This document shows, piece by piece, positions 9,133 through 17,566 of a stretch of 64,000 nucleotides of DNA. The DNA comes from Bacillus changyiensis. GTDB lineage: Bacteria; Bacillota; Bacilli; Bacillales; Bacillaceae. Each line of letters begins with the position of its first letter. Positions within the stretch are counted from its first letter, which is position 1. The DNA lies in NCBI RefSeq assembly GCF_027706145.1, contig NZ_JAQFWW010000002.1:1-64000 (forward strand), read 5' to 3'. The position numbers and the translations under genes are program-made. The notes below the pieces were generated by a model. The model was not told the origin of the DNA, did no database searches, and worked only from the letters and a program-made list of their open reading frames with translations.

Positions 9133-9789
9133 ATGCAGAAATCATATGCCGTTTTCGGGCTCGGTCAGTTCGGCGGAAGTCTTGTAAAGGCATTTCATCA
9201 AAAAGGAACAGAAGTGATTGGAATCGATAAATCAGAAGAGAAAGTGAACGAATATTCAGCCTATGCTACATATACTGTTTGTGCCAATGCTGTTGATGAA
9301 AACACGTTAAAACAAATCGGAATCCGAAACATTGACCATGCGTTTGTTTCGTTAGGCGATGATATTGAGGCCAGCATTTTAACCTCACTGTTACTAATTG
9401 AAATGGGGGTCTCACAAGTGTGGACAAAAGCACAAAATGATTATCATCAAAAAGTCCTTCATAAAATTGGTGTCAACAAAATCATCCATCCTGAAAAAGA
9501 TATGGCGAAACGAATTGCCAGTCATATTACTTCAGAAAAAATGATTGATTATGTTGAGCTTTCACCAAATTACGGTATTGTTGAGATTGTTGCGACAGAC
9601 AAGCTAGATGGGAAAAGCCTAGGCGAAATAGATGTACGTGCCCATTATGGATGCAATATCGTTGGGATTAAACGACAGGATCACTTTACTGTTGCACCAA
9701 GTGCAGAAGACATCATTTATAAAAACGATATTTTAATTGTCATTGGGCGAAATAAGGACATTGAAACGTTTGAAAAAAAGGGAGATTAA
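9133..9789 (+). CDS. ktrA: Ktr potassium uptake system, regulatory RCK subunit
   Basis: A 218-residue cytoplasmic gating subunit with an N-terminal RCK-N Rossmann fold (YAVFGLGQFGGSL, then an acidic VIGIDKSEEKV strand end for nucleotide binding) and a C-terminal RCK-C domain (about 135-218). In Ktr systems it forms an octameric ring that binds ATP/ADP and, through RCK-C, c-di-AMP. The ATG at 9133 is preferred to 9124 because AAAGG lies 9 bases before it. It is followed after 2 bases by the channel subunit, so it is called ktrA rather than the solitary ktrC. Confidence 0.92.
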   Translation: MQKSYAVFGLGQFGGSLVKAFHQKGTEVIGIDKSEEKVNEYSAYATYTVCANAVDENTLKQIGIRNIDHAFVSLGDDIEASILTSLLLIEMGVSQVWTKAQNDYHQKVLHKIGVNKIIHPEKDMAKRIASHITSEKMIDYVELSPNYGIVEIVATDKLDGKSLGEIDVRAHYGCNIVGIKRQDHFTVAPSAEDIIYKNDILIVIGRNKDIETFEKKGD

Positions 9790-9791
9790 AG

Positions 9792-11111
9792 ATGAAGTTT
9801 AAATTGATTCAATTAAACCCATCTCAATTGCTTGTACTTGTGTTCTTATTTTTTATTTTGTTAGGAACTCTCCTCTTGAAAGTGCCGATTGCAACACTAG
9901 AAAACGTAAGTTGGGTAGATGCATTATTTACGGCAACATCAGCCATGACCGTCACAGGTTTAACTGTTGTTGATACAGCAACAGATTATACTTTATTCGG
10001 TCAAATCATCATTCTCTTTCTGATCCAGGTTGGCGGCTTAGGAATTATGTCTTTTGCTGTACTTATTTATATTATGCTCGGAAAAAAAATTGGCTTGAAA
10101 GAAAGAATCCTGATCCAACAATCGCTTAATCAGACTTCATTAGGTGGTGTCATTAAATTAATCAAAAACTTATTTATATATTCTTTTACAATTGAAATGA
10201 TGGCGATGATGATTTTAGCCTTCAAATGGGTTCCTGAATACGGCTTTAGAACCGGTCTATTTCATAGTGTATTTCATTCTATATCAGCTTTTAATAATGC
10301 TGGTTTTTCTTTATGGCGTGATAATCTTATGCGCTATGAAAGTGACCCGCTTGTCAATATTGTGATTACTGGATTGTTTATCATCGGTGGATTAGGGTTT
10401 ACGGTATTATCTGATTTATGGCATAAGCGACGTTTCAAAAGCTTAAGCCTGCATTCAAAATTAATGATCATCGGAACGGTGATCATTAATTTATTAGCCA
10501 TGATGATCATTTTCTCACTTGAATACCATAATCAAAAGACGATTGGTTCATTTTCATTAAACGGAAAATTGTGGGGGTCCTATTTTCAAGCTGTAACACC
10601 AAGAACAGCTGGATTTAACACTTTAGATATTGGGAGCTTACATGATAGCACACTTACACTCATGTTATTATTAATGTTTGTCGGGGCTGGAAGCGGTTCA
10701 ACTGGTGGAGGAATTAAACTGACAACATTTTTAGTCATTCTTCTCTCCGTTCGCTCGTTCTTAAAAGGGCAAAGTCATATTTCAATTGCCCGTAAAACGA
10801 TTAAAGATAAATTGATCATCCGCTCTTTGGCGATCTCGACCATTAGTATTTTATTTATTTTATTAACGGTTTTCATGTTAAACATAACAGAACCAGAACG
10901 ATTTTTAAAAATCTTATTTGAAGTGGTTTCTGCCTTTGGTACAGTTGGATTATCAATGGGAATGACGGCCGATCTTTCGACAATCGGAAAAGTTTTGATT
11001 GTTTTTATTATGTTTTTAGGTAAGTTAGGGCCTTTAACATTGGCTTTTTCACTAGCAAAACCGCAGCAGGACAACCTTCGCTATTCAAGCGAAGACATTC
11101 TGACCGGGTAA
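9792..11111 (+). CDS. ktrB: Ktr potassium uptake system, membrane subunit
   Basis: A 439-residue ion-conducting subunit. Four membrane-pore-membrane repeats are visible, each with its filter segment and key glycine: SAMTVTGLTV, AFNNAGFS, TPRTAGFNT and AFGTVGLSMG. The gate-loop region in the third repeat, GAGSGSTGGGIK, is present. It works as a dimer on the KtrA ring and mediates Na-dependent K uptake important under osmotic stress. It is co-transcribed with ktrA. Confidence 0.95.
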   Translation: MKFKLIQLNPSQLLVLVFLFFILLGTLLLKVPIATLENVSWVDALFTATSAMTVTGLTVVDTATDYTLFGQIIILFLIQVGGLGIMSFAVLIYIMLGKKIGLKERILIQQSLNQTSLGGVIKLIKNLFIYSFTIEMMAMMILAFKWVPEYGFRTGLFHSVFHSISAFNNAGFSLWRDNLMRYESDPLVNIVITGLFIIGGLGFTVLSDLWHKRRFKSLSLHSKLMIIGTVIINLLAMMIIFSLEYHNQKTIGSFSLNGKLWGSYFQAVTPRTAGFNTLDIGSLHDSTLTLMLLLMFVGAGSGSTGGGIKLTTFLVILLSVRSFLKGQSHISIARKTIKDKLIIRSLAISTISILFILLTVFMLNITEPERFLKILFEVVSAFGTVGLSMGMTADLSTIGKVLIVFIMFLGKLGPLTLAFSLAKPQQDNLRYSSEDILTG

Positions 11112-11173
11112 TACTATGCCCTGCCCCTTCTCTTCTTTGCATTATGATAAAATGAAAACAGGAGGGGATATTG

Positions 11174-11659
11174 ATGAGCAGCATTTTTCATGAAGCGAGA
11201 AAAGAACTTTGGAGCGAAATTCAAGGTCTGTCAAATCAAGATTTGAATAAAAGACCTGCACTAGAAGAATGGAGTATTCAAGAAGTGCTTGATCACTTGA
11301 AAAAAATCGATTTAGTAGCGCTTCAACTGTTTAAAGAACAAGTTCCTGATGCACCGATCAAACCAATCGAAGAAAAACCAGTTAAAAACTCGGAAGATAG
11401 ACGTTCTAAACGAAAAGCACCTTCTTTTGTTGAGCCTGAAAGTAAAACGATTGATGGAGAGGCAATCAAAAATGAGTTGGATCATGTCAGAACACAGCTA
11501 AATTCAGTGATCTCAGCTTTCGATAAAAAAGATTTCCAAAAGGTACTGCCTCATCCCATTTTTGAAGAACTAACCGTCAGCCAGTGGATTGATTTTATCG
11601 GCCACCATGAAATACGCCATCTTCATCAGATTCGGGAAATTAAACAAAAGTTATCTTAA
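11174..11659 (+). CDS. DinB-like four-helix protein
   Basis: A 161-residue protein of the DinB/YfiT type, with the start FHEARKELWSEI, a first histidine in VLDHLKKIDL and the C-terminal HHEIRHLHQIREIK, placing the metal-binding histidines typical of the fold. Family members are metal-dependent enzymes, often thiol transferases. The substrate is unknown here. It may be the counterpart of B. subtilis YuaE, judged only by type and neighbourhood. The ATG at 11174 follows GGAGGGG. Confidence 0.75.
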   Translation: MSSIFHEARKELWSEIQGLSNQDLNKRPALEEWSIQEVLDHLKKIDLVALQLFKEQVPDAPIKPIEEKPVKNSEDRRSKRKAPSFVEPESKTIDGEAIKNELDHVRTQLNSVISAFDKKDFQKVLPHPIFEELTVSQWIDFIGHHEIRHLHQIREIKQKLS

Positions 11660-11676
11660 AGAAAAAATCTAGGAAT

Positions 11677-11757
11677 TTGCTCGCTTTCCGCGGGCGATCC
11701 GCGAGCCTCCTCGGAGCACGTTCCATGCTCCTGAGGGGCCTTCCAATTCCCCCCTGA
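11677..11757. repeat. Dispersed GC-rich palindromic repeat
   Basis: A GC-rich block in AT-rich surroundings, TCGCTTTCCGCGGGCGATCC, with nested palindromes (GCTCGC...GCGAGC and GAGCACG...CATGCTC). This sequence type is scattered in many Bacillus genomes. A short partial relative occurs at about 38455-38480. It may also work as a bidirectional terminator between the convergent neighbours. Confidence 0.6.
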
Positions 11758-11767
11758 TGCATAACTT

Positions 11768-12352
11768 TTAGACAGCTCCGAACCTAGTATCTTTCACAAC
11801 ATTTGGTGTATATGACCATACCTCCACCAGATCTCCTTGAGAAATAGAACCCGGTCGTTCAACAACACAAACGATACCCCTTTTACCGAAAGCATGGCGA
11901 ACAAACCTGGAAGCGAGCTTTGATTGATCTGGAAACTGGTTTTGAATGACCTCACCCGGCTGGCTGCACGGTTCATTTTCACCTTCAGATAAAAGAGACG
12001 CACCACTTGGAAAGACCAATCTGCTTCCTTCCCTCAAAGAAGTCAACTGAGGCAGTCCACTTAAAGCAAGATTAGCTCCAAGCCACTCCGGCAAAACAGC
12101 AGGAATTTTTAACTTTTCCGCAATTTCTAAACATTCTTCAACTGAGACGATTGAAATCTGTCGTCTATTAAAAATCTCGGTTCCTTTTTTATACATTGGC
12201 TCGCGAGCTCCGGCCGTCTTTGTTAGACCAAAATGTAAGTCACCGGGTATTCCTCCGTAATCAATTTGAATTTGTTTCCTTCTTTCGGTAACAAATGATG
12301 ATGTTTCCGCTATGTAAACGTTCTCAGCTACTGCCATATGTCTTTGCCACAT
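11768..12352 (-). CDS. MOSC domain protein
   Basis: A 194-residue single-domain MOSC protein. It has the GGIPGDLHFG segment near residue 33, the LGANLALSG block in the middle, and the C-terminal part with CSQPGEVIQ and GIVCVVERPGSI. MOSC domains carry sulfur for molybdenum-cofactor-dependent reactions or act in reductive detoxification using a conserved cysteine. The gene resembles B. subtilis YuaD in type and neighbourhood. The start has AAAAAGGAG upstream. It converges with the DinB-like gene. Confidence 0.8.
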   Translation of the reverse strand: MWQRHMAVAENVYIAETSSFVTERRKQIQIDYGGIPGDLHFGLTKTAGAREPMYKKGTEIFNRRQISIVSVEECLEIAEKLKIPAVLPEWLGANLALSGLPQLTSLREGSRLVFPSGASLLSEGENEPCSQPGEVIQNQFPDQSKLASRFVRHAFGKRGIVCVVERPGSISQGDLVEVWSYTPNVVKDTRFGAV

Positions 12353-12457
12353 TCAGCTCAGCTCCTTTTTTGACTTAACATCAATTTTACAATAGTTACC
12401 TTTTTTCTTCAAACTAAAACCCGCTGCCTGATTTTACAACGGGTTTTAGTATTGTTG

Positions 12458-13375
12458 TTAACGTACAACAGCATGAATGTAATGAATCGTTTCAAATGCT
12501 GATAAGTAATCCTGGCGATTACGAAAATATAGATCATTCATTTTAGCCGGTGTTAAATGCTCATAAATCAACATTCCGGCTTCTTCCAGCAACTTCTCCA
12601 TTTCATCATAAGAAAAACATGATTTCATAGGTTCACCACTTGCAGCAGCCATTTTCACCATATTTTCTACTCTATTAAAAGAACCTTTTTCCGCAAACAG
12701 GTTTTCGTCAGCATAGTCGATAATGATCGAACTTCCCGAAGGAACCTTCGCCATGACACTCTTAATCAGTCTGAGATTTTCCTCTTTTGTTAAATAATAA
12801 GAAACACCTAAAAGGCTAAACAACGTTTTTTTGTTCAGATCAAATCCATTAGCGAGTAAACTCTGATAGGAAAACGTTTTAGTAAAGTCCATTGGTACCA
12901 AATGAAGATGGTCTGGAATTTGATCATGAACTTGTCCAAGCCTCGTCTTTTTATTTTCCTGTGTAGCTGGATAATCAATCTCAAAAATCTCTAAAGTACT
13001 GCTTAGTTCTGGATGTCTGAAACAAAAAGTGTCTAACCCGGCTCCCAGTATGACATATTGTTTTAGACCTAGCAAAACTTCATGCAGGACAACTTTTTCA
13101 CAATAAGCAGCACGTGCTAACGTAATTGGAGAAAGTTGAATCTGAGTGATCCACTTTAAAATTTCGTCTTGATCTCCGTTTAACTTTTGCACAATATCTT
13201 TGTTGAAGATCTTGACACCTTGAATCAAATTAGCTCTGATCTCAGCAAATTCTTTTGGTGATATTAAATCTTGAGCTAGATGATCAATAAAAATCTTAGG
13301 ATGGTCAAATTGGCTATGATAAGCTCTAGCAAAAGCAGAGATTAATGAAGTTAAACTGGATTCACCTTTTTTCAT
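12458..13375 (-). CDS. Class I SAM-dependent methyltransferase (leucine carboxyl methyltransferase-like)
   Basis: A 305-residue enzyme. The SAM-binding glycine motif VILGAGLDTFCFR lies near residue 107 and the acidic strand end EIFEIDYPATQENK just after. The LLGVSYYLT block belongs to the Ppm1/TIGR00027 family, which often methylates polyketide or secondary-metabolite carboxylates and whose members also occur as isolated genes. The target is unknown. The gene stands alone, preceded by AAAGGAG, and its short leader contains a strong intrinsic terminator (13396-13432), so expression is probably conditional. Confidence 0.82.
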   Translation of the reverse strand: MKKGESSLTSLISAFARAYHSQFDHPKIFIDHLAQDLISPKEFAEIRANLIQGVKIFNKDIVQKLNGDQDEILKWITQIQLSPITLARAAYCEKVVLHEVLLGLKQYVILGAGLDTFCFRHPELSSTLEIFEIDYPATQENKKTRLGQVHDQIPDHLHLVPMDFTKTFSYQSLLANGFDLNKKTLFSLLGVSYYLTKEENLRLIKSVMAKVPSGSSIIIDYADENLFAEKGSFNRVENMVKMAAASGEPMKSCFSYDEMEKLLEEAGMLIYEHLTPAKMNDLYFRNRQDYLSAFETIHYIHAVVR

Positions 13376-13395
13376 ACACCACTACTCCTTTATTC

Positions 13396-13432
13396 ACAAA
13401 AAATAGGATTCCCCTGGCCAGGAGAACCCTAT
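13396..13432 (-). terminator. Leader terminator/attenuator before the methyltransferase
   Basis: A 30-base near-perfect palindrome (13403-13432) folds on the minus strand with a CTCCTGGCCAGGGG core and is followed at once by TTTTTTG. It lies after the promoter and only about 20 bases before the start codon, so it would stop transcription of the methyltransferase gene unless read through. Confidence 0.75.
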
Positions 13433-13458
13433 TATATACTCACAATGTATAAATGTAA

Positions 13459-13487
13459 ATTATAGCATAAAATGATTTTTTTGTCAA
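13459..13487 (-). promoter_or_regulatory. Promoter of the methyltransferase gene
   Basis: A perfect TTGACA (13482-13487) and a perfect TATAAT (13459-13464) are 17 bases apart on the minus strand. This is a consensus sigma-A promoter, unusually strong for a solitary accessory gene. Confidence 0.85.
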
Positions 13488-13489
13488 GT

Positions 13490-13823
13490 GAACCCTTTTG
13501 AAAAGTGAGAGCCGTTGAGACCTTGATCAGTTGAGTGTCTTGGCATTGTCAAAGCTTATAAGATCCAACTAAATACAACCCCAAAATAGTCCATAAACAC
13601 ATCCTAGCTGGTGAATATCTCACCTAAAACTAAAAAAAATCATCAATTATTGACTCAGTATGTATGTCAGTTCACAGATTTATATCACGTTCTTTTATAT
13701 GATTTAACAGCCTCATTGGATTCAAACAACCAAATAGCCTAAACTTCTATTCATTATTGGGATGAATTATATTATTATTTTTTGGAAAACTAAAAATAAT
13801 TTCAAAAATAGGAGTATGGAACA
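13490..13823. other. Intergenic, no gene seen
   Basis: AT-rich region between divergent transcription units. No open frame of interest; the ribosome-binding site of the next gene (AGGAG at about 13810) lies at its end. Confidence 0.5.
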
Positions 13824-14522
13824 ATGTCAATATTTGAGTTATCGCTAAGAATTATGATAGCTTTTGTAACTTTATTAATTCTCACAAGACTTATGGGTAG
13901 AAAAGAACTGACACAAATGACTTTTTTTAATTTTGTTTCCGGTATTGCAATCGGTACGATTGGAGCTTCCCTTGCAATTGATTCAACTCTCAGTATTCGC
14001 AATGGTTTAATAGCGTTAGTAGGTTGGAGTATCATTACAATCGCTTTAGGATTTCTAGATATCAATTCTAAAAAAGCTCGTGTACTAATGGAAGGGCAAC
14101 CAAGAATTCTTATAAAAAAAGGTAAAATTATGGAGGATGAACTACGAAAAGTACGATTAGATATTGACGCCTTAAATGCTTTATTAAGAAAGAAAAATGC
14201 ATTTTCTGTTTCTGAAGTTGATTATGCCATAATGGAAACAGACGGCGAATTATCAGTTTTGAAAAAGGAACTTAAACAGCCTCTAACAATATCCGATATG
14301 GGTGTACCACAGACTACATTCAACGTATACCCTACTTCCACTCAAGTTATAACTGACGGTACAATCAATAAGTCGAATCTCGAAAAATTAAACCTCGATA
14401 CACAATGGTTACAGCAACAATTACAATCATCCGGAATCCATTCAGTTTCAGATGTCTTTTATGCCGAAGTCCAAAAGGACGGCAATTTGTATATTGATAA
14501 AAGGGATGATGCATTACATTAA
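13824..14522 (+). CDS. DUF421 membrane protein (YetF/YcaP-like)
   Basis: A 232-residue protein with three N-terminal membrane segments (about 5-25, 32-50, 57-77), the LTRLMGRKELTQMTFFNFV signature of the family, and a cytoplasmic-type C-terminal domain with the RKVRLDIDALNALLRKKN segment. Several B. subtilis paralogues, such as YetF, are membrane proteins of unclear role, some tied to spore functions. The AGGAG site suits the ATG. It is monocistronic. Confidence 0.82.
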   Translation: MSIFELSLRIMIAFVTLLILTRLMGRKELTQMTFFNFVSGIAIGTIGASLAIDSTLSIRNGLIALVGWSIITIALGFLDINSKKARVLMEGQPRILIKKGKIMEDELRKVRLDIDALNALLRKKNAFSVSEVDYAIMETDGELSVLKKELKQPLTISDMGVPQTTFNVYPTSTQVITDGTINKSNLEKLNLDTQWLQQQLQSSGIHSVSDVFYAEVQKDGNLYIDKRDDALH

Positions 14523-15079
14523 GTGGCGAGAGTCTCCTCTCTTTGTTTGGGTTAACCTTTTTCAATCAAAAATTTGTAGGTCTCTCTTCACTTTCAACCT
14601 GTAATCATTTTCTCTTCGGAATCTTCGTTCTCTCTTTTTTATCGCTTACGCCTTGTCCTCCAATGGAATAAACCGCTCTCTCTGATTCTCAAATCCGATA
14701 TCTACCTCTGTTGGTGTAAAACATCTCCTATTTCATTAATCAACTCATCGTTGCCTGTTGTAAGCAGCAGATTCCTTTGACAACTCTTACACTCCAATCA
14801 TCGAATTTTTTAGTGTAATGGCCTTTGTTCTTTTTTAGGTTCAGACATCATATACATTCACCGTTCCGATAAGAAAGATGCTAACATTTTAATCCAATCC
14901 ACCGAGCGAAATCAGAGCTTCTCTGCTCTTTATATTGGGTTGATTGAATCCACTATAAGATACAGATCAGTTTTATAAATATGGTTAAATCCTCCAGACA
15001 TGAATAGGGAAACTCAAATAAGGTTTAATTCAAGGTTAAAAGAGTCTTAACATATCTTTAAAAAGAGAAGGGGATTGCT
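14523..15079. other. No gene recognised
   Basis: About 550 bases with all frames interrupted. I see no RNA gene, hairpin terminator with T run, or homologous block. Confidence 0.5.
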
Positions 15080-15601
15080 ATGCCAAATTGGGAATATGGA
15101 ATTTTGTTTAATCAATCAGAGGAGTTTATCAATTGGCTAAAAAAAATAAAAATTACATCGAAAATCAACAAAGTACATGTTCATCATACTTACATTCCCA
15201 CTCATAAGGACTTTAAAGGAAATAACCATAGAAAATTACAAGATGGAATGAGAGAATATCATATGAAGAAAAAATTGGCTGAAATTGCTCAACATATTAC
15301 CATCTTTCCGGATGGTAAAGTGATGACAGGACGTGACATCAATAAAACACCAGCATCTGCAAGAGGTTATAATGGAAACAATAGTGAACATCCCTTTATG
15401 TTTGAAATGATTGGGAATTTCGACAAAGGTTCTGATCAGCTAAAGGGTAAACAGCTGGAAAGTGCAATAACTGTCACCCGTTACTTTCATGAAAAAGGTG
15501 CAGTAATTATCTTTCATCGAGAGTGCTTAATCAATGGAAAACCGCCTAAATCTTGTCCAGGGACCGCAATAGAAAAAAACTGGTTTATTAATTTGATATA
15601 A
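15080..15601 (+). CDS. N-acetylmuramoyl-L-alanine amidase (Amidase_2/PGRP type)
   Basis: A 173-residue zinc amidase-like protein that should cut the bond between muramic acid and the stem peptide. Visible features are [14 protein letters not shown] (first zinc histidine), the central [23 protein letters not shown] stretch, the [12 protein letters not shown] segment with the core glutamate, and a C-terminal [16 protein letters not shown], the second histidine plus the lysine-containing end typical of this fold. No signal peptide is seen, so it is cytoplasmic, phage- or spore-related, or released by lysis. It starts after AGAAGGGGATTGCT. The neighbouring minus-strand genes also carry peptidoglycan-binding domains. 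Confidence 0.75.
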   Translation: MPNWEYGILFNQSEEFINWLKKIKITSKINKVHVHHTYIPTHKDFKGNNHRKLQDGMREYHMKKKLAEIAQHITIFPDGKVMTGRDINKTPASARGYNGNNSEHPFMFEMIGNFDKGSDQLKGKQLESAITVTRYFHEKGAVIIFHRECLINGKPPKSCPGTAIEKNWFINLI

Positions 15602-15761
15602 AAAACATTCAAGTTAAAAATCTCCATGAATAAGCTTCTGTTTTTCTTCAATATCTGTTCCTTTTGACTCACCCAATTCGTTTTATTAGGCTAGTCTACT
15701 GAAAATCTTTGGACTCATATCGACAAACATTCTTTCTTAATCCTTTACAGTATAAAATATA

Positions 15762-16994
15762 TTATCTGTATTCTAATATAGAATAGTAAAGATTAGATAG
15801 TTTATACCATGTACGGAAATCTACAATTCCATCCTTAGGGATGATAAATATTTGTTGAAAAGCTTTTACAGCTTCTGCTGTGGTCTTTCCAAATTGACCA
15901 TCCTCTTCAATTTTAGATATTTTTCTATAACTTTTAGAAATCTCGTTTAACATCATCTGAATTTCACATACATCAGAACCTGATAATCCTTCTTTTAAAA
16001 TTCTTTGTTGAGGAGGAGTAGGTTTTCCTTGGAAAACCACACCTACAGCTGATGTCATTTTTATTGACCCATAACATAGATCATAAAAATAGTTAAGTAT
16101 CTCTGAATAATTATATCCTTGTTTAGCAAGTTCTTGGCTTTTAAATTGACCTAGTTTACAAGGTTTTTTTCTTGTATAATGAGCACGATATTCTGCTAAT
16201 AACGGTTGCATTTTATTAGGATCTGGATGTTTAATATATTGATTAAATATAGTATCTACTATTTCTATTATTCGTTTATAAGTTGTTTGAACATGATTGT
16301 ATTTAAGATCAAATTGAGTTAGACATGTAACATCAAACCCTACATATGGTTCAGTAAATACTTTATTCAAGGTGTAAGAAACAATACAAATAATATTAGC
16401 TTTTATAGCTTCTGGATGCCAATTAGAAAACATTTCACCGCAAGCCACTTTTGTTATATAATCTGTAAATTTAACTTTATATGTTGGTGCGGTTTCTTGT
16501 GGTGCACCACAGTGTACAATAATATATTCAGGTATTAAAATTCCTATAGGAAGACCTTCGGGCCGAGGTTGTAAATGTGGTTGTGGATCTGGAATAGCTA
16601 ATGGATCTATCGTGTGTTTTATAGCTTCTGGCTGAGTTAACTTATGCTGAGGGATTTTGTATTCTTCTGAAGGACGATATTCCTCTCTTAAAATATTAGG
16701 AGTCATTTGTATCTCTTGTATTCCTGTAGTATTTGGAACAACTTGAACACTATCAACTTTTATGAAATGATATCCACTTGCTGAAACAGTGACTGAATAC
16801 TCAGAATATGGCTCTACAGCTGGTAATTCGACTGGATTAGTTTGACCTGATTCATTTGTTTGGAGTTTTATATTTTGATCGTGTCCCTTAATTGTTACTG
16901 TAGATCCAATAATTGGTTTTACTTTATCTCCCTCAAATACAAAGACCATTAGTTTTCCAGTAGACTGTCTAGTATATAAATTAGGATGACCCAT
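15762..16994 (-). CDS. Peptidoglycan-binding protein with SpoIID-like region (module copy 1)
   Basis: A 410-residue protein in three parts. Residues about 10-92 form a carboxypeptidase-regulatory-like beta domain (GSTVTIKGHD, YSEYSVTVSASGYHF). A proline/glutamine-rich linker follows. Residues about 155-330 resemble SpoIID-type proteins, with IPEYIIVHCGAP, FTDYITKVACGEMFSNWHPEAIKAN and a late LAKQGYNYSEIL. Residues about 335-410 are a peptidoglycan-binding-1 domain (GLSGSDVCEIQMMLNEI, DGQFGKTTAEAVKAFQ). No signal peptide is seen, which fits delivery to the spore surface from the mother cell. It is about half identical by eye to the protein at 17567 and preceded by AAGGAAGG. Confidence 0.72.
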   Translation of the reverse strand: MGHPNLYTRQSTGKLMVFVFEGDKVKPIIGSTVTIKGHDQNIKLQTNESGQTNPVELPAVEPYSEYSVTVSASGYHFIKVDSVQVVPNTTGIQEIQMTPNILREEYRPSEEYKIPQHKLTQPEAIKHTIDPLAIPDPQPHLQPRPEGLPIGILIPEYIIVHCGAPQETAPTYKVKFTDYITKVACGEMFSNWHPEAIKANIICIVSYTLNKVFTEPYVGFDVTCLTQFDLKYNHVQTTYKRIIEIVDTIFNQYIKHPDPNKMQPLLAEYRAHYTRKKPCKLGQFKSQELAKQGYNYSEILNYFYDLCYGSIKMTSAVGVVFQGKPTPPQQRILKEGLSGSDVCEIQMMLNEISKSYRKISKIEEDGQFGKTTAEAVKAFQQIFIIPKDGIVDFRTWYKLSNLYYSILEYR

Positions 16995-17205
16995 TTATTT
17001 TCACCTTCCTTTATAGTTAATGAAATGCCAGTAATCGTATCATGCAATCTCATCTTATAGTATAAGAGTTTCACAAAATATCACTTATATACTTTGTAGA
17101 TTCGATATCTTCAAATAAAAAAAAGCCAAATCCTTATTTCACCAAAAAAGGTTAGGTTCCAATAACATGACCAAGAATAAAACTTAGACCCGCGCCTTCT
17201 CATGG

Positions 17206-17514
17206 TTAAGAGCAAACTGCTCCTGGAACTCCAGATTGACTAATTTGAATCATATTTTTTGTATTCGTATAAAATGTGTGAAGTTGACCACCACTGTAAA
17301 TTGTGTATGTTACATCTCCATAAATTGCTTGTGTCTCATCCAGCTCTGGAGAAACATAAGCAAGTTTAGCATTACAAATTTTTTGACCGCTATCTAACTC
17401 TATATCAACATAAAAACCGACTAAATTTATTATTTTATCAGGGTTCACGAGTCTGCGAGGAATAAACCTAGTGTAATAATATCGGGTGTACTCATAAGGG
17501 TTAATGTAATACAT
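17206..17514 (-). CDS. Small tyrosine-rich protein, probable spore surface (module copy 1)
   Basis: A 102-residue protein with an extremely tyrosine-rich start (seven tyrosines within the first 16 residues). A beta-rich body follows, FVDIELDSGQ-like and TYTIYSGGQLHTFY. I do not recognise a named family. The tyrosine-rich head and pairing with a SpoIID/peptidoglycan-binding gene recall spore coat or crust proteins. It ends about 210 bases before the downstream large gene and has AAAGGAG upstream of its ATG. Confidence 0.6.
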   Translation of the reverse strand: MYYINPYEYTRYYYTRFIPRRLVNPDKIINLVGFYVDIELDSGQKICNAKLAYVSPELDETQAIYGDVTYTIYSGGQLHTFYTNTKNMIQISQSGVPGAVCS

Positions 17515-17566
17515 TAGACAGTCAACTCCTTTAATACTAATTTTAAAAAATATGCGTTGTTTTATA

